From Minisyncoccota bacterium (GTDB taxonomy: Bacteria > Patescibacteriota > Minisyncoccia > UBA6257 > 02-FULL-45-10c): DNA of 51,862 nucleotides. Every line of letters starts with the position of its first letter. Positions within the stretch are counted from its first letter, which is position 1. The position numbers and the translations under genes are program-made. Location of the stretch: assembly GCA_028716745.1 (NCBI GenBank), contig JAQUPE010000001.1, positions 94,203 to 146,064 of the forward strand. The letters run 5' to 3'. The notes beneath the pieces were generated by a model, which worked only from the letters and a program-made list of their open reading frames with translations, had not been told where the DNA came from and did not search any database. Below are positions 42,817 to 51,788 of this stretch, piece after piece.

Positions 42817-43233
42817 ATGCAATTAAATCAATTAAAACTTAAAAACAAGAGAAAGAAAGGAAGAAGAGTGGGAAGGGGAGGTTGCAAAGGAAAAACCTGC
42901 GGACGCGGAACAAAAGGACAAAAAGCGCGCGCTGGCCATCGTATTCGTCCGGCCGAACGTGATTTTTTGATAAGAATTCCGAAAAAACGCGGCTATCGCA
43001 ATAAATCTCTTGAGGCGAAAAATATCGTTATAAATGTCGGGGAACTGGAAAAGCTTGTTTCCGAAAAAACAATTACCAAGCAAATTTTGGCTAAAATATT
43101 AAATATAGATCCTTCCGTCAATATAAAAATATTAGGAGGAGGCGAGGTCAAAAAAGCTTTCGAAATAGAAGGAATAACTGTTTCTAAAAGTGCTAAAGAA
43201 AAAATAGAAAAAGCAAAAGGTGTGATAAAATAA
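42817..43233 (+). CDS. rplO: Ribosomal protein uL15
   Basis: The 138-aa protein has the Gly-rich basic N-terminal extension (RRVGRGGCKGKTCGRGTKGQ) and IRIPKKRGYRNK. It is placed directly behind rpsE, so rpmD (uL30) is absent from its normal site. Confidence 0.96.
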   Translation: MQLNQLKLKNKRKKGRRVGRGGCKGKTCGRGTKGQKARAGHRIRPAERDFLIRIPKKRGYRNKSLEAKNIVINVGELEKLVSEKTITKQILAKILNIDPSVNIKILGGGEVKKAFEIEGITVSKSAKEKIEKAKGVIK

Positions 43234-43242
43234 AAACATCTA

Positions 43243-44508
43243 ATGGAAAAGCTTATCTCGGTTTTTAAAACTCCCGATCTAAGGAAAAAAGTTCTCATAA
43301 TAGGAGGCATTCTTCTCGTTACCAGAATTTTTTCCATAATCCCAATACCGGGAATCGATTTTGCCAGGCTAAAAATGTTTTTAGAATCCAACCAGATGTT
43401 TGGATTTTTGGATATTTTCTCCGGAGGAGCTCTTAGCAATCTGTCTATCGCAATGTTAGGCGTCAGCCCTTATATCACCGCCACCATCATAATGCAGATG
43501 CTTACTATGATTTTTCCGTCCTTAAAAGAAATTTATTACGAGCAGGGAGAAATAGGACGCGCAAAATTCAATCGCTTATCAAGATATCTAACGGTTCCGC
43601 TGGCCTTCTTGCAAGGATTCAGCTTTTTAAATCTTTTGAAATCCCAGCAAATTTTAGGGGCTCTTTCAATGTTCGATATCATCAGAAACGTGATTATTAT
43701 TACAGCCGGATCAATGGTCTTGATGTGGCTGGGAGAATTAATCAGCGAACAAAAATTGGGTAATGGAGTATCTCTGATAATCTTTGCGGGCATTGTCAGC
43801 CGATTGCCGCAAATTGCCCAGTCATTCTTCTTAAATTATTCTCCAAGTGCGCTATTAACCTATGCTGTATTCGCGGTACTCAGCGTTATTGTCATTGCGG
43901 GAGTTGTATTTATAAACGAAGGAGAAAGAAAAGTTCCCGTATCTTATTCAAAAAGAATCAGGGGCAATAAAGTATATGGCGGAGTATCTTCTTATTTGCC
44001 GTTAAAAGTTAACCAAGCCGGAGTTATCCCGATAATCTTTGCTATCTCCATTTTAATGTTTCCTCAATTTATAGCTCAGGCCTCGGCTTTAATTTCTCCC
44101 GACTTGGCAATACAACTAAGCGCCTTGGTTAATAAATTTTTAGCAAATAGCATTTTATATTCAGGATTTTATTTTGCAATGGTAGTAGTTTTCACTTATT
44201 TCTATACCGCCATTACGTTTGATCCTGCGGAAATTTCCAAAAATCTTCAAAGAAACGGGGGATTTATTCCGGGCATCCGCCCAGGAGAACCGTCCGGACT
44301 GTATTTAAAGCAAGTTCTTAATAGAATAACTTTATTCGGAGCCTTATTCTTGGGCTTAATAGCCATATTGCCGCACTTAACGCAAATTTTTACAGGCATA
44401 CAATCTTTAACCATTGGAGGAACATCCCTCTTAATCGTTGTTTCCGTCGCATTGGAAGTAATGAAACAAATAGATTCGCAATTGGCGCTTAGAGAATACG
44501 AGATATAA
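43243..44508 (+). CDS. secY: SecY translocon channel subunit
   Basis: The 421-aa membrane protein has ten helices. IPIPGIDFARL, the SIAMLGVSPYITATIIMQM plug/TM2 region and RNGGFIPGIRPG (cytoplasmic loop) are the SecY signatures. It forms the pore for protein export, including the surface proteins encoded in this window. secY-adk-map is the usual bacterial order. Confidence 0.98.
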   Translation: MEKLISVFKTPDLRKKVLIIGGILLVTRIFSIIPIPGIDFARLKMFLESNQMFGFLDIFSGGALSNLSIAMLGVSPYITATIIMQMLTMIFPSLKEIYYEQGEIGRAKFNRLSRYLTVPLAFLQGFSFLNLLKSQQILGALSMFDIIRNVIIITAGSMVLMWLGELISEQKLGNGVSLIIFAGIVSRLPQIAQSFFLNYSPSALLTYAVFAVLSVIVIAGVVFINEGERKVPVSYSKRIRGNKVYGGVSSYLPLKVNQAGVIPIIFAISILMFPQFIAQASALISPDLAIQLSALVNKFLANSILYSGFYFAMVVVFTYFYTAITFDPAEISKNLQRNGGFIPGIRPGEPSGLYLKQVLNRITLFGALFLGLIAILPHLTQIFTGIQSLTIGGTSLLIVVSVALEVMKQIDSQLALREYEI

Positions 44509-44534
44509 AATCAATAAATTCACACTCATTCATC

Positions 44535-44563
44535 TAAATCCGCCGGTCTGGCGGATTTATTTC
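44535..44563 (+). terminator. Terminator-like hairpin after secY
   Basis: A perfect 10-bp stem (TAAATCCGCC with GGCGGATTTA) has loop GGTCT, with a T-rich tail but no clean T run. It ends the ribosomal protein-secY operon. Confidence 0.65.
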
Positions 44564-44575
44564 AAATAGTTTATT

Positions 44576-44584
44576 TGTTATCAT
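44576..44584 (+). promoter_or_regulatory. adk extended -10 promoter
   Basis: TG-T-TATCAT lies 8 nt before the adk ATG, predicting an almost leaderless adk-map transcript after the secY terminator. Confidence 0.4.
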
Positions 44585-44592
44585 TTATATAT

Positions 44593-45270
44593 ATGAAGAA
44601 AGCAATTATAATTTTTGGAGCGCCGGGATCCGGAAAGGGGACTCAAACATATCTTTTAGGAGCAATAAAGGGCTTTTTTAATTTTGATACCGGAAGATAT
44701 ATAGAACAAACGATATACGACCCGGCTAATAAAAATAATAAAATTATCCAACGAGAAAAGAAAAACTTTGAAACAGGCAAATTATGTACGCCTTCTTGGG
44801 CCAGCGCCATTGTTAATAAAAAGGCTGCTCAACTGGCAAAAACTGGCATGGATGTAACTTTTACCGGCTCGCCAAGAACTATGTTCGAAGCATTTGGCGG
44901 CTCCGGCAATAACGGTTTTATTAAAACGCTGGAAAGAGTCTATGGCAGAAAAAATACAATTTTTTTAACCCTTAACGTATCTCCCAAAACATCTATATAT
45001 AGAAACAGCAATAGAAGAATTTGCTCGCTATGCTCCGTATCGATTATTTATAAGAAAAACTCTCCCTCTACCTGCCCAATCTGCAATTCTCCAACAAAAA
45101 AGAGAACACTGGATAAGCCGGAAATCATAAAAGTCCGCCTTGATGAATACCACAACAGAACTCAGCCAATCTTTAAAAAACTTAAATCTATGGGCCACAA
45201 GATAAATCTTATCAACGGCGAACAACCCCCGTACAAAGTTTTCAAAGATATTTTGTCAAAAATAAAATGA
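44593..45270 (+). CDS. adk: Adenylate kinase family protein, zinc LID
   Basis: The 225-aa protein interconverts AMP, ADP and ATP. It has the P-loop GAPGSGKGTQ (residues 9-18), a NMP-binding region near FNFDTGRYI, and a LID with CSLCS...CPIC, which binds zinc. TGSPRTMFEA stands where most enzymes have DGFPRT, so the sequence is divergent. ATG 44593 is preferred over TTG 44575. It overlaps map by 4 nt (ATGA). Confidence 0.85.
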   Translation: MKKAIIIFGAPGSGKGTQTYLLGAIKGFFNFDTGRYIEQTIYDPANKNNKIIQREKKNFETGKLCTPSWASAIVNKKAAQLAKTGMDVTFTGSPRTMFEAFGGSGNNGFIKTLERVYGRKNTIFLTLNVSPKTSIYRNSNRRICSLCSVSIIYKKNSPSTCPICNSPTKKRTLDKPEIIKVRLDEYHNRTQPIFKKLKSMGHKINLINGEQPPYKVFKDILSKIK

Positions 45271-46019
45271 TAAAAACCAAGGAACAGATAACAAAAATCA
45301 GAATTGCCGGAAAAATTCTCGCAAAGACAGCAAAAGAAATAAAAAATAAAATTGACGTCGGAGTATCTTTAAAAGAAATAGACAAACAAGTTCGGCAATT
45401 AATAAAGGGGGCTGGGGCTAAACCAGCCTTTTTAGGTTATCAGCCTCACGGTGCCGATAGGCCTTTTCCGGCGGCAATTTGCGCATCTTTAAATGAAGTT
45501 GTTGTCCATGGAATTCCTGATGATTATAAATTAAAATCCGGAGATTTATTAAAACTTGATTTTGGAGTTGATTATCAGGGAGGAATTGCCGACGGAGCAT
45601 TTACTATTGGAATAGGAAAAATTTCTGATAAACAAAATCGTTTAATGGAAGCAACTCAGCAGGCATTGATAGCCGGCATTAAAGAATGCAAGCCCGGAAA
45701 AAAACTAGGGGATATCGGATGGGCAATAAATAATTATGTAACTAAGCATAATTTTAAAGTTATAAAAGGACTCTGCGGACATGGAGTAGGCACAAACCTC
45801 CATGAAGAGCCGTCTGTGTTTAATGAGGGCCAAAAAAACACCGGATTAGACCTTCGGGAAGGCATGGTTTTAGCCCTTGAGCCTATGGTAAGCGCCGGCA
45901 GCCCCTTTATAATAAAGACTGAGCAAGACAGCTACGCCACAGAGGACGGAAGCCTGACGGCCCATTTTGAACACACCGTTCTAATAACCAATGGGAAGCC
46001 TGAGATATTAACAAAATAG
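45267..46019 (+). CDS. map: Methionine aminopeptidase, type I
   Basis: The 250-aa metalloprotease removes the initiator Met. Metal ligands lie in LDFGVDYQGGIADGAF, GHGVGTNLHEEP and LEPMV, and the last Glu near TAHFEHTVLIT. Normal length. Translationally coupled to adk through the ATGA overlap. Confidence 0.97.
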   Translation: MIKTKEQITKIRIAGKILAKTAKEIKNKIDVGVSLKEIDKQVRQLIKGAGAKPAFLGYQPHGADRPFPAAICASLNEVVVHGIPDDYKLKSGDLLKLDFGVDYQGGIADGAFTIGIGKISDKQNRLMEATQQALIAGIKECKPGKKLGDIGWAINNYVTKHNFKVIKGLCGHGVGTNLHEEPSVFNEGQKNTGLDLREGMVLALEPMVSAGSPFIIKTEQDSYATEDGSLTAHFEHTVLITNGKPEILTK

Positions 46020-46049
46020 ACAATTTACTGTAAAATATCACATACATTT

Positions 46050-46781
46050 ATGACACACCCATTTTTATCGATTATCATTCCGGCCTATAACGAGGCCAAG
46101 CGCTTGCCAATGACGCTTATAGATATTGATAAGCACCTAAAAGATCAAGACTTTACTTACGAAATTATCGTAGTCAATGACGGATCTAAAGACGAAACGG
46201 CGGACGTAGTTAATAGATTTTTGTCTTTAATAGATCATTTGAAATTAATTGATAATAAGCATAATAGTGGAAAAGGAGCTGTGGTCAGACAGGGGATGCT
46301 GGAAGCAAAAGGAAAGTGGAGATTGTTTATGGACGCAGACAACTCAACCTCGATAGTAGAATTTAATAAAATGATTCCTTATTTCCAGAATTACCAAGTA
46401 GTGATAGCGGACAGAGACCTGAAAGAATCCAGATTAATTCCTCCTCAGCCATGGTATAAAAGAGTTTTAGGAAATTTCGGCAATTTAATAATTCAAATAT
46501 TGTTATTGCCGGGCATCTGGGATACGCAGTGCGGATTCAAATGTTTTTCGGAAGAAGCTGTTCAAAAAATATTTTCTGTCTCAAAAATTGACCGTTGGGG
46601 ATTCGATGTAGAAGCATTGGCCCTCGCGAAAAAGTTAGGTTATAAAATAAAAAGAATACCGATTTTCTGGGTAAACGATATAAGGTCTCACGTAAAACTT
46701 AGCGCTTATCTGGAAGTTTTCAAAGAAGTTTTTAAAATTCGTTGGTGGTTGTGGAAAGGAGATTATAAATTAAATAAATAA
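46050..46781 (+). CDS. Family 2 glycosyltransferase, DPM1/Alg5-like
   Basis: The 243-aa enzyme has FLSIIIPAYNEAKRL, EIIVVNDGSKD (nucleotide binding) and FMDADNSTSI (DxD metal site), with QCGFKCFSEEAVQKIF and WGFDVEALALAKKLG later. This pattern matches dolichyl/undecaprenyl-phosphate sugar transferases. It probably loads a sugar on a polyprenyl lipid for surface glycans or protein glycosylation. There is no clear membrane helix. Confidence 0.85.
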   Translation: MTHPFLSIIIPAYNEAKRLPMTLIDIDKHLKDQDFTYEIIVVNDGSKDETADVVNRFLSLIDHLKLIDNKHNSGKGAVVRQGMLEAKGKWRLFMDADNSTSIVEFNKMIPYFQNYQVVIADRDLKESRLIPPQPWYKRVLGNFGNLIIQILLLPGIWDTQCGFKCFSEEAVQKIFSVSKIDRWGFDVEALALAKKLGYKIKRIPIFWVNDIRSHVKLSAYLEVFKEVFKIRWWLWKGDYKLNK

Positions 46782-46785
46782 AATT

Positions 46786-47244
46786 ATGGAAAAACAATAT
46801 TTCTCGAAAGAAAAATTAGAACAATTAAAAAATGAGCTCGATGAATTAAAGACTGTGAAACGGGTTGAAATTGCTGAAAAGTTGCTGCGCGCCAAAGAGC
46901 TGGGCGATCTCTCCGAAAACTCCGAATATTTTGAAGCCAGAGAAGAACAGGCCAGAATGGAAGGAAGAATTTTTGAACTGGAAGAAATGCTACGGAATGT
47001 AGAAGTCATTAAAAAGAAAGCGACATCTACTTCTGTTCAAATAGGTTCTACCATAGAAGTAGAGAAGGGGGGTAAAAAAATAGAATTTACGATTGTGGGG
47101 TCAACTGAAGCCAATCCGGATAAAGGCATGATTTCCAACGAGTCTCCTCTAGGAAAGGCATTTTTGAACAAAAAGGCAGGGGAAAAAGCCCTGGTTACCA
47201 CTCCCGGCGGACAAGTTGAATATAGTATAATTACGATAAAGTAA
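46786..47244 (+). CDS. greA: Transcript cleavage factor GreA
   Basis: The 152-aa factor has a canonical N-terminal coiled coil with the acidic tip GDLSENSEYFEAREEQ and the C-terminal domain VQIGSTIEVE and SPLGKAFLNKKAGEKA. It stimulates cleavage in backtracked RNA polymerase. A second, divergent paralogue is at 20048. Confidence 0.95.
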   Translation: MEKQYFSKEKLEQLKNELDELKTVKRVEIAEKLLRAKELGDLSENSEYFEAREEQARMEGRIFELEEMLRNVEVIKKKATSTSVQIGSTIEVEKGGKKIEFTIVGSTEANPDKGMISNESPLGKAFLNKKAGEKALVTTPGGQVEYSIITIK

Positions 47245-47253
47245 TTCACATTT

Positions 47254-48585
47254 ATGATAGAAGACATTATTAATGAACGGCTTAAAAAGCGGGATAACCT
47301 CGTTAGGGCCGGCTATAATGTTTATCCAAGCCATGTTAATAGACAATATCTCATCGGAGATATTTTAAAGCATTTTACCCTTTGGTCCTTATTCAAAAAA
47401 AATGTTTCTGCGGGCGGAAGAATAATGGGGATGCGCAATCAAGGAAGCATTATTTTTCTTGATTTGAAAGATGAAAGCGGGAATATTCAAATAGTTATTC
47501 TTAAAAAACAAGTTAGCGATTTTAACTTGTTAAAAGAAAATTTAGACATCGGCGACTTTATAATTTCCGAAGGAACTCTTTTTACCACCAAGGCTGGCGA
47601 AAAAAGCATTAAGTCTAAAAATATTTTATTCGCCACAAAAAGCTTAAGGCCGCTGCCGTCTGTTTGGCATGGACTTAAAGATGTAGAAGAAAGATTCAGG
47701 AAAAGATATCTCGATTTGATTTTAAATAAAGAAATAAAAGAAAAATTAGTTTCACGTTCAAATATAATTTCTACCATCCGCCAAACCTTAAATTGTGAAG
47801 GATTTTTAGAAGTAGAAACCCCGATGCTTCAGCCGTTGTCCGGAGGAGCTACCGCCAGGCCTTTTAAGACACATCACAACGCCTTAGACATGGATCTCTA
47901 CTTAAGAATCGCTCCAGAATTGTATTTAAAGAGGCTTTTGGTAGGAGGGCTGGAAAAGGTATATGAAATCGGCAGAAGCTTCAGAAACGAAGGAATGGAC
48001 CGCGATCATAATCCTGAATTTACAACCCTGGAACTCTATTGGGCTTATCAGGACTATAATGGCTTAATGGAATTTGTCAGAAAGCTTCTCGGCCAGTGGA
48101 TTCCGGGAAACTGGAAAACCATTACTTTTTCCGAACTGATTAAAAAAACATCCGATGAAATTAAAAAAATGAAGGTTGAAAAATTAGACGCCCTTTATAA
48201 AGAAGAGCGCGCTAAAATAACCGAACCGATTTTTGTAATTGATTATCCCGAAGTAATAATGCCCCTCGCTAAATACAAACAAAATGATCCGGTTCTAACC
48301 GAAAGTTTTCAATTGATTGCCAATGGAGCCGAATTAATGAAAGGGTTTTCCGAAATGAACGACCCCGCAGCTCAAAGAGAGCAAATGCAAAGGCAAGAAA
48401 AAGAATTTCGCGGAGGCAACGAAGAGGCATCCCGCCTAGATGAAGATTTTCTTGAGGCGCTGGAATATGGCATGCCTCCGGCAGCCGGTTTAGGAATCGG
48501 CATCGACAGGCTGACGGCTTATATAACAAAATCCCATGCCTTAAAAGAAATTATTATTTTCCCAACATTAAAACCAAAAGAATAA
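47254..48585 (+). CDS. lysS: Lysyl-tRNA synthetase, class II, compact
   Basis: The 443-aa enzyme has the OB domain (AGGRIMGMRNQGSIIFLDLKD), motif 2 (GRSFRNEGMDRDHNPEFTTLE) and motif 3 (GLGIGIDRLTAYIT). It is about 50 residues shorter than typical bacterial LysRS, with a short N-terminus and shortened segment after motif 2. It follows greA, a gene pair seen in other bacteria. Confidence 0.96.
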   Translation: MIEDIINERLKKRDNLVRAGYNVYPSHVNRQYLIGDILKHFTLWSLFKKNVSAGGRIMGMRNQGSIIFLDLKDESGNIQIVILKKQVSDFNLLKENLDIGDFIISEGTLFTTKAGEKSIKSKNILFATKSLRPLPSVWHGLKDVEERFRKRYLDLILNKEIKEKLVSRSNIISTIRQTLNCEGFLEVETPMLQPLSGGATARPFKTHHNALDMDLYLRIAPELYLKRLLVGGLEKVYEIGRSFRNEGMDRDHNPEFTTLELYWAYQDYNGLMEFVRKLLGQWIPGNWKTITFSELIKKTSDEIKKMKVEKLDALYKEERAKITEPIFVIDYPEVIMPLAKYKQNDPVLTESFQLIANGAELMKGFSEMNDPAAQREQMQRQEKEFRGGNEEASRLDEDFLEALEYGMPPAAGLGIGIDRLTAYITKSHALKEIIIFPTLKPKE

Positions 48586-48598
48586 TTTAAATAAAAAT

Positions 48599-49828
48599 AT
48601 GTTAGATATAAATTTAATTCGAACAAATCCCGAACTGGTTAAAAAGGGAATAGGGGCTAAAAACGCCAATGTATCTCTAGTAGATAATTTTTTGGAATTA
48701 GATAAAAAATGGAGAGATTTAACCAAAAAAGTTGATGATTTGCGTTCTGAACAGAAAAAGCTTGGTAAAGAAGATAAAGAAAAAGGATCTAAAATAAAAG
48801 CAGAATTGAAAGGATTGGATGAAAATCTTTCGGAGCTTGAAAAAATGCGCGATGAAGTTTTGATGCAAATGCCTAATTTACCGATGCCCTCAGCCCCTAT
48901 TGCTAAAGATGAAAAAGGCAATAAAGTCATAAAAGAAGTCGGCAAAAAGCCGGAAATTAAAAATCCTAAAGATTATTTCACCCTGGCTCTAGACCTAGAC
49001 CTAATAGATACAGAAAGAGCCGCTAAAGTCTCCGGAAGCAGGTTTGGATATATTAAAGGCGCCGCCGCTATGCTGGAATTTGCACTTATAGATTTAGCGA
49101 TGAAAACCCTCGTTAAAGAAGGGTTTACTCCTGTAATTCCTCCTGTTTTGGTAAATGAAAAATCAATGAGAGCTATGGGATATATGGAGCGGGGAGCGGA
49201 TGAAATATATCACTTGCCGGTAGATAATCTTTATTTGGTTGGAACTTCCGAACAATCTGTCGGCCCGATGCACCAAGGAGAAGTTTTGGCTGGTTTACCT
49301 AAAAAATATATTTCATTTTCAACCTGCTTCAGACGCGAAGCTGGATCGTATGGAAAAGATACAAAAGGAATTTTGAGAGTTCATCAATTCAATAAAATGG
49401 AAATGTTTATTTTCTGCGAACCGCAAAAATCAGAGGAAATGCACAAATACCTTCTTTCTTTGGAAGAAAAGCTGATGCAGGCGCTGGAATTGCCTTATAG
49501 AGTAATTGATACTTGCACAGGAGATTTAGGAGATCCTGCAGCGGCAAAATATGACATAGAAGCTTGGATGCCCGGCCAAAACGGCGGAAAGGGGGAGTAT
49601 CGCGAAACCCATTCAACCTCGAACACCACCGATTTTCAAGCGCGCAGATTGGGAATTAAATATAAAAATGCGGAAGGTAAATCTGAGTTTGTTCATATGT
49701 TAAACGGCACGGCATTTTCCGAGCGCCCGATTCTGGCAATAATTGAAAATTATCAGACCGAAAAGGGGACTATCTTGGTTCCTAAAATTCTTCAAGATTA
49801 CTTGGGCATTAAGGAAATCACCAAATAG
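48599..49828 (+). CDS. serS: Seryl-tRNA synthetase
   Basis: The 409-aa class II enzyme has the N-terminal long antiparallel coiled-coil arm (residues about 25-105) that reads the tRNA-Ser variable arm, VGTSEQSVGPMH, motif 2 (FRREAGSYGKDTKGILRVHQF is split by a loop) and motif 3 (LNGTAFSERPILAIIEN). Length is normal. Its substrate tRNA-Ser is present at 19854. Confidence 0.96.
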   Translation: MLDINLIRTNPELVKKGIGAKNANVSLVDNFLELDKKWRDLTKKVDDLRSEQKKLGKEDKEKGSKIKAELKGLDENLSELEKMRDEVLMQMPNLPMPSAPIAKDEKGNKVIKEVGKKPEIKNPKDYFTLALDLDLIDTERAAKVSGSRFGYIKGAAAMLEFALIDLAMKTLVKEGFTPVIPPVLVNEKSMRAMGYMERGADEIYHLPVDNLYLVGTSEQSVGPMHQGEVLAGLPKKYISFSTCFRREAGSYGKDTKGILRVHQFNKMEMFIFCEPQKSEEMHKYLLSLEEKLMQALELPYRVIDTCTGDLGDPAAAKYDIEAWMPGQNGGKGEYRETHSTSNTTDFQARRLGIKYKNAEGKSEFVHMLNGTAFSERPILAIIENYQTEKGTILVPKILQDYLGIKEITK

Positions 49829-49845
49829 GCTCCGCAATTAAAAAA

Positions 49846-50628
49846 ATGCGGGTATATTCCAGTCATAATCAAATCTACATAAGCAAAAAAAAGAGACCTT
49901 CCAAAATTAAGCTTTTTTTGTGGTTTCTTTTTGCAGGCCTGGCAATTATAGGCCTAGTTTATTTATTGGTATATTCGCCGATATTTCAAATAAAAAACTT
50001 TAAAATAACCGGCAATGAACGCACCCCCAATGAATTAGTGATAACTATTTTAAAATCTTTTTCTTTATCAAATAAATTAAATTCTGTTTTAAGCGACAAT
50101 AATATAATCGTCTGGCCAAGCGGAGAGATTAAAATAAATCAGACAATAATTTCTAGAGCAATTATTTCCAAAAACTGGTTCAGCCGAACAATAAGCATCA
50201 AGGTGGAAGAGAGGCAAAAATTCGCAATTTGGTGCCTTTCAGGCGGCGATTGCTACTGGATAGACAAAGAGGGGGTTGTTTTCGATAAGGCGCCCCTAAC
50301 AGAGGGAGGATTGATTCTCGCCGTACAAGACTTAAAAAATAACAGCATAACCCTGGGAGAAAAGGCTCTGGAAGAAAGATTTATAAATAATCTTCTTGCT
50401 GCTCTAAAAAATTCTCAAAGCTTAGGATTTTCCATTAATGGATTCGAATATGATAAAGAACTGCAGGAAATAAAAATGACTACTTATGGAGGGCCGTATA
50501 TCTTATTTAGCGTCCGTTTTGATCCGTCTTCCAATATAAATGCATTGATAAAATTATTAAAAGAAAGCCAGAAAAATTCCAAGTATTTCGACTTAAGGAT
50601 AGAAAATAAAATATTTATAGGAAATTAA
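49846..50628 (+). CDS. FtsQ/DivIB-like cell division protein
   Basis: The 260-aa protein has a basic cytoplasmic N-terminus, one membrane helix (residues 24-45) and a POTRA-type domain beginning FQIKNFKITGNERTPNELV, followed by a DivIB-like beta domain (VEERQKFAIWCLSGGDCYWIDKEGVVF). FtsQ links early and late divisome components. It starts 17 nt after serS and ends in a bidirectional terminator. Confidence 0.8.
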   Translation: MRVYSSHNQIYISKKKRPSKIKLFLWFLFAGLAIIGLVYLLVYSPIFQIKNFKITGNERTPNELVITILKSFSLSNKLNSVLSDNNIIVWPSGEIKINQTIISRAIISKNWFSRTISIKVEERQKFAIWCLSGGDCYWIDKEGVVFDKAPLTEGGLILAVQDLKNNSITLGEKALEERFINNLLAALKNSQSLGFSINGFEYDKELQEIKMTTYGGPYILFSVRFDPSSNINALIKLLKESQKNSKYFDLRIENKIFIGN

Positions 50629-50652
50629 AAAATACCCGCAAGGGCATTTTTG
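50627..50652. terminator. Bidirectional terminator between the FtsQ-like gene and the small membrane-protein gene
   Basis: CCC-GCAA-GGG extended by AAAT and ATTT arms has A-rich sequence on the left and T5 on the right. It can terminate transcription on both strands, which supports a minus-strand gene to its right. Confidence 0.6.
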
Positions 50653-50661
50653 TTTATATGA

Positions 50662-50847
50662 TTAATGACAATTACAGGAATTTTTAATGATTATAGTCAA
50701 TATATAAATACATACGCCTAAAATCATACTGGCAAAAATTACTCCGCATATAAATCCCGAAAGCGAACTGGCAATAGAACGGCCAATCTTGAATTTATAA
50801 ACGTAATGCTTGCACTGCAACGCAAACTGTTTTAGAAAATCTACCAT
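50662..50847 (-). CDS. Small single-pass membrane protein
   Basis: The 61-aa protein has a basic N-terminal part and one membrane helix (residues about 28-53, SGFICGVIFASMILGVCIYI), and ends SCNCH. It is not recognised. Support for it being real: an extended -10 TG-C-TACAAT ends exactly 6 nt before its ATG, as for other leaderless genes here, and the shared terminator lies just beyond its stop. It is divergent from the Cys-rich gene at 50916. Confidence 0.55.
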   Translation of the reverse strand: MVDFLKQFALQCKHYVYKFKIGRSIASSLSGFICGVIFASMILGVCIYILTIIIKNSCNCH

Positions 50848-50853
50848 ATTTTT

Positions 50854-50862
50854 ATTGTAGCA
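50854..50862 (-). promoter_or_regulatory. Leaderless promoter of the small membrane-protein gene
   Basis: On the minus strand TG-C-TACAAT is followed by 6 nt and the ATG. Confidence 0.5.
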
Positions 50863-50900
50863 TAATCATTTTCTAAACATTATCCACCATAAAACTTCTT

Positions 50901-50909
50901 TGATATAAT
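50901..50909 (+). promoter_or_regulatory. Leaderless promoter of the Cys-rich gene
   Basis: TG-A-TATAAT is followed by 6 nt and the ATG at 50916, so transcription should begin at the start codon. Confidence 0.6.
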
Positions 50910-50915
50910 ATACTA

Positions 50916-51113
50916 ATGGAATGCCAAAAAAATAAAAACTTAAAAACATGCCCGTGCACATATCCCAATTGCCCCAGAAAGGGGATTTGTTGCGAATGCG
51001 TCAAATACCATCTTAAAAACAAAGAACTGCCGGGGTGCTGCTTCTCTAAAGAGGCAGAAAAGACCTATGATCGTTCGTTTGAAATGTTCATTAAAGATAA
51101 AAAATTAAAATAA
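50916..51113 (+). CDS. DUF6485-like Cys-rich small protein
   Basis: The 65-aa protein has CPCTYPNCPRKGICCECVKY, then LPGCCFSKEAEKTYDRSFE, the layout of the small cytosolic DUF6485 family. Eight or more Cys suggest a metal or iron-sulfur site, but the function is unknown. Leaderless; the AlkD-like gene starts 1 nt after its stop. Confidence 0.75.
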   Translation: MECQKNKNLKTCPCTYPNCPRKGICCECVKYHLKNKELPGCCFSKEAEKTYDRSFEMFIKDKKLK

Positions 51114-51114
51114 A

Positions 51115-51783
51115 GTGTCTGATTTAAAAAAGATTATCTCCGAGCTGCGTTCCCACGCTAATCCTAAATGCGTGCAGGGAATGGCTAGATTTGGAATTAA
51201 TCCGAAAAATACCCTAGGCGTAGATGTTCCGACATTGCAAAAAATAGCAAAACAAATCGGAAAAAATCACGATCTCGCCATAAAGCTCTGGAACTCTAAA
51301 ATCCATGAAGCAAGAATACTGGCTGCGCTAATTGAAAATCCAAAACTGACAACCCCTGCTCAAATGGAAAAATGGGCGAAAGAATTTGATTCCTGGGATG
51401 TTTGCGACCAAGTTTGCATGCGTATTTTTGATAAAACTCCCGTTGCTTATTTAAAAGCCGCGAAATGGTCTAAACAATCAAAAGAATTTGTTAAAAGAGC
51501 CGGATTTGCCCTAATAGCATCATTGGCAATTCACGACAAAAAAGCTAAAAACGAAGATTTTTTGAAATTCTTTCCAACAATTAAAGCCCAATCAACCGAC
51601 CCTAGAAACTATGTGCGGAAGGCTGTTAACTGGGCCCTCAGGCAAATAGGGAAGCGAAACCCCGCATTGAGAATAAAAGCAATAAAGTTAGCGAAAGAAA
51701 TAGAAAAAATAAATTCTAAATCCGCTAAATGGATAGCAAAAGATGCAATAAGAGAACTTCAGCAAAAGAAATTTAAAAAATAA
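51115..51783 (+). CDS. DNA alkylation repair protein, AlkD-like
   Basis: The 222-aa all-helical HEAT-like repeat protein has MARFGINPKNTLGVDVPTLQK, DSWDVCDQVC and YVRKAVNWALRQIGKR, the conserved stretches of the AlkD-like family of DNA glycosylases that remove alkylated bases. The start codon is GTG. It is cotranscribed with the DUF6485-like gene. Confidence 0.88.
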   Translation: MSDLKKIISELRSHANPKCVQGMARFGINPKNTLGVDVPTLQKIAKQIGKNHDLAIKLWNSKIHEARILAALIENPKLTTPAQMEKWAKEFDSWDVCDQVCMRIFDKTPVAYLKAAKWSKQSKEFVKRAGFALIASLAIHDKKAKNEDFLKFFPTIKAQSTDPRNYVRKAVNWALRQIGKRNPALRIKAIKLAKEIEKINSKSAKWIAKDAIRELQQKKFKK

Positions 51784-51788
51784 TTCAA

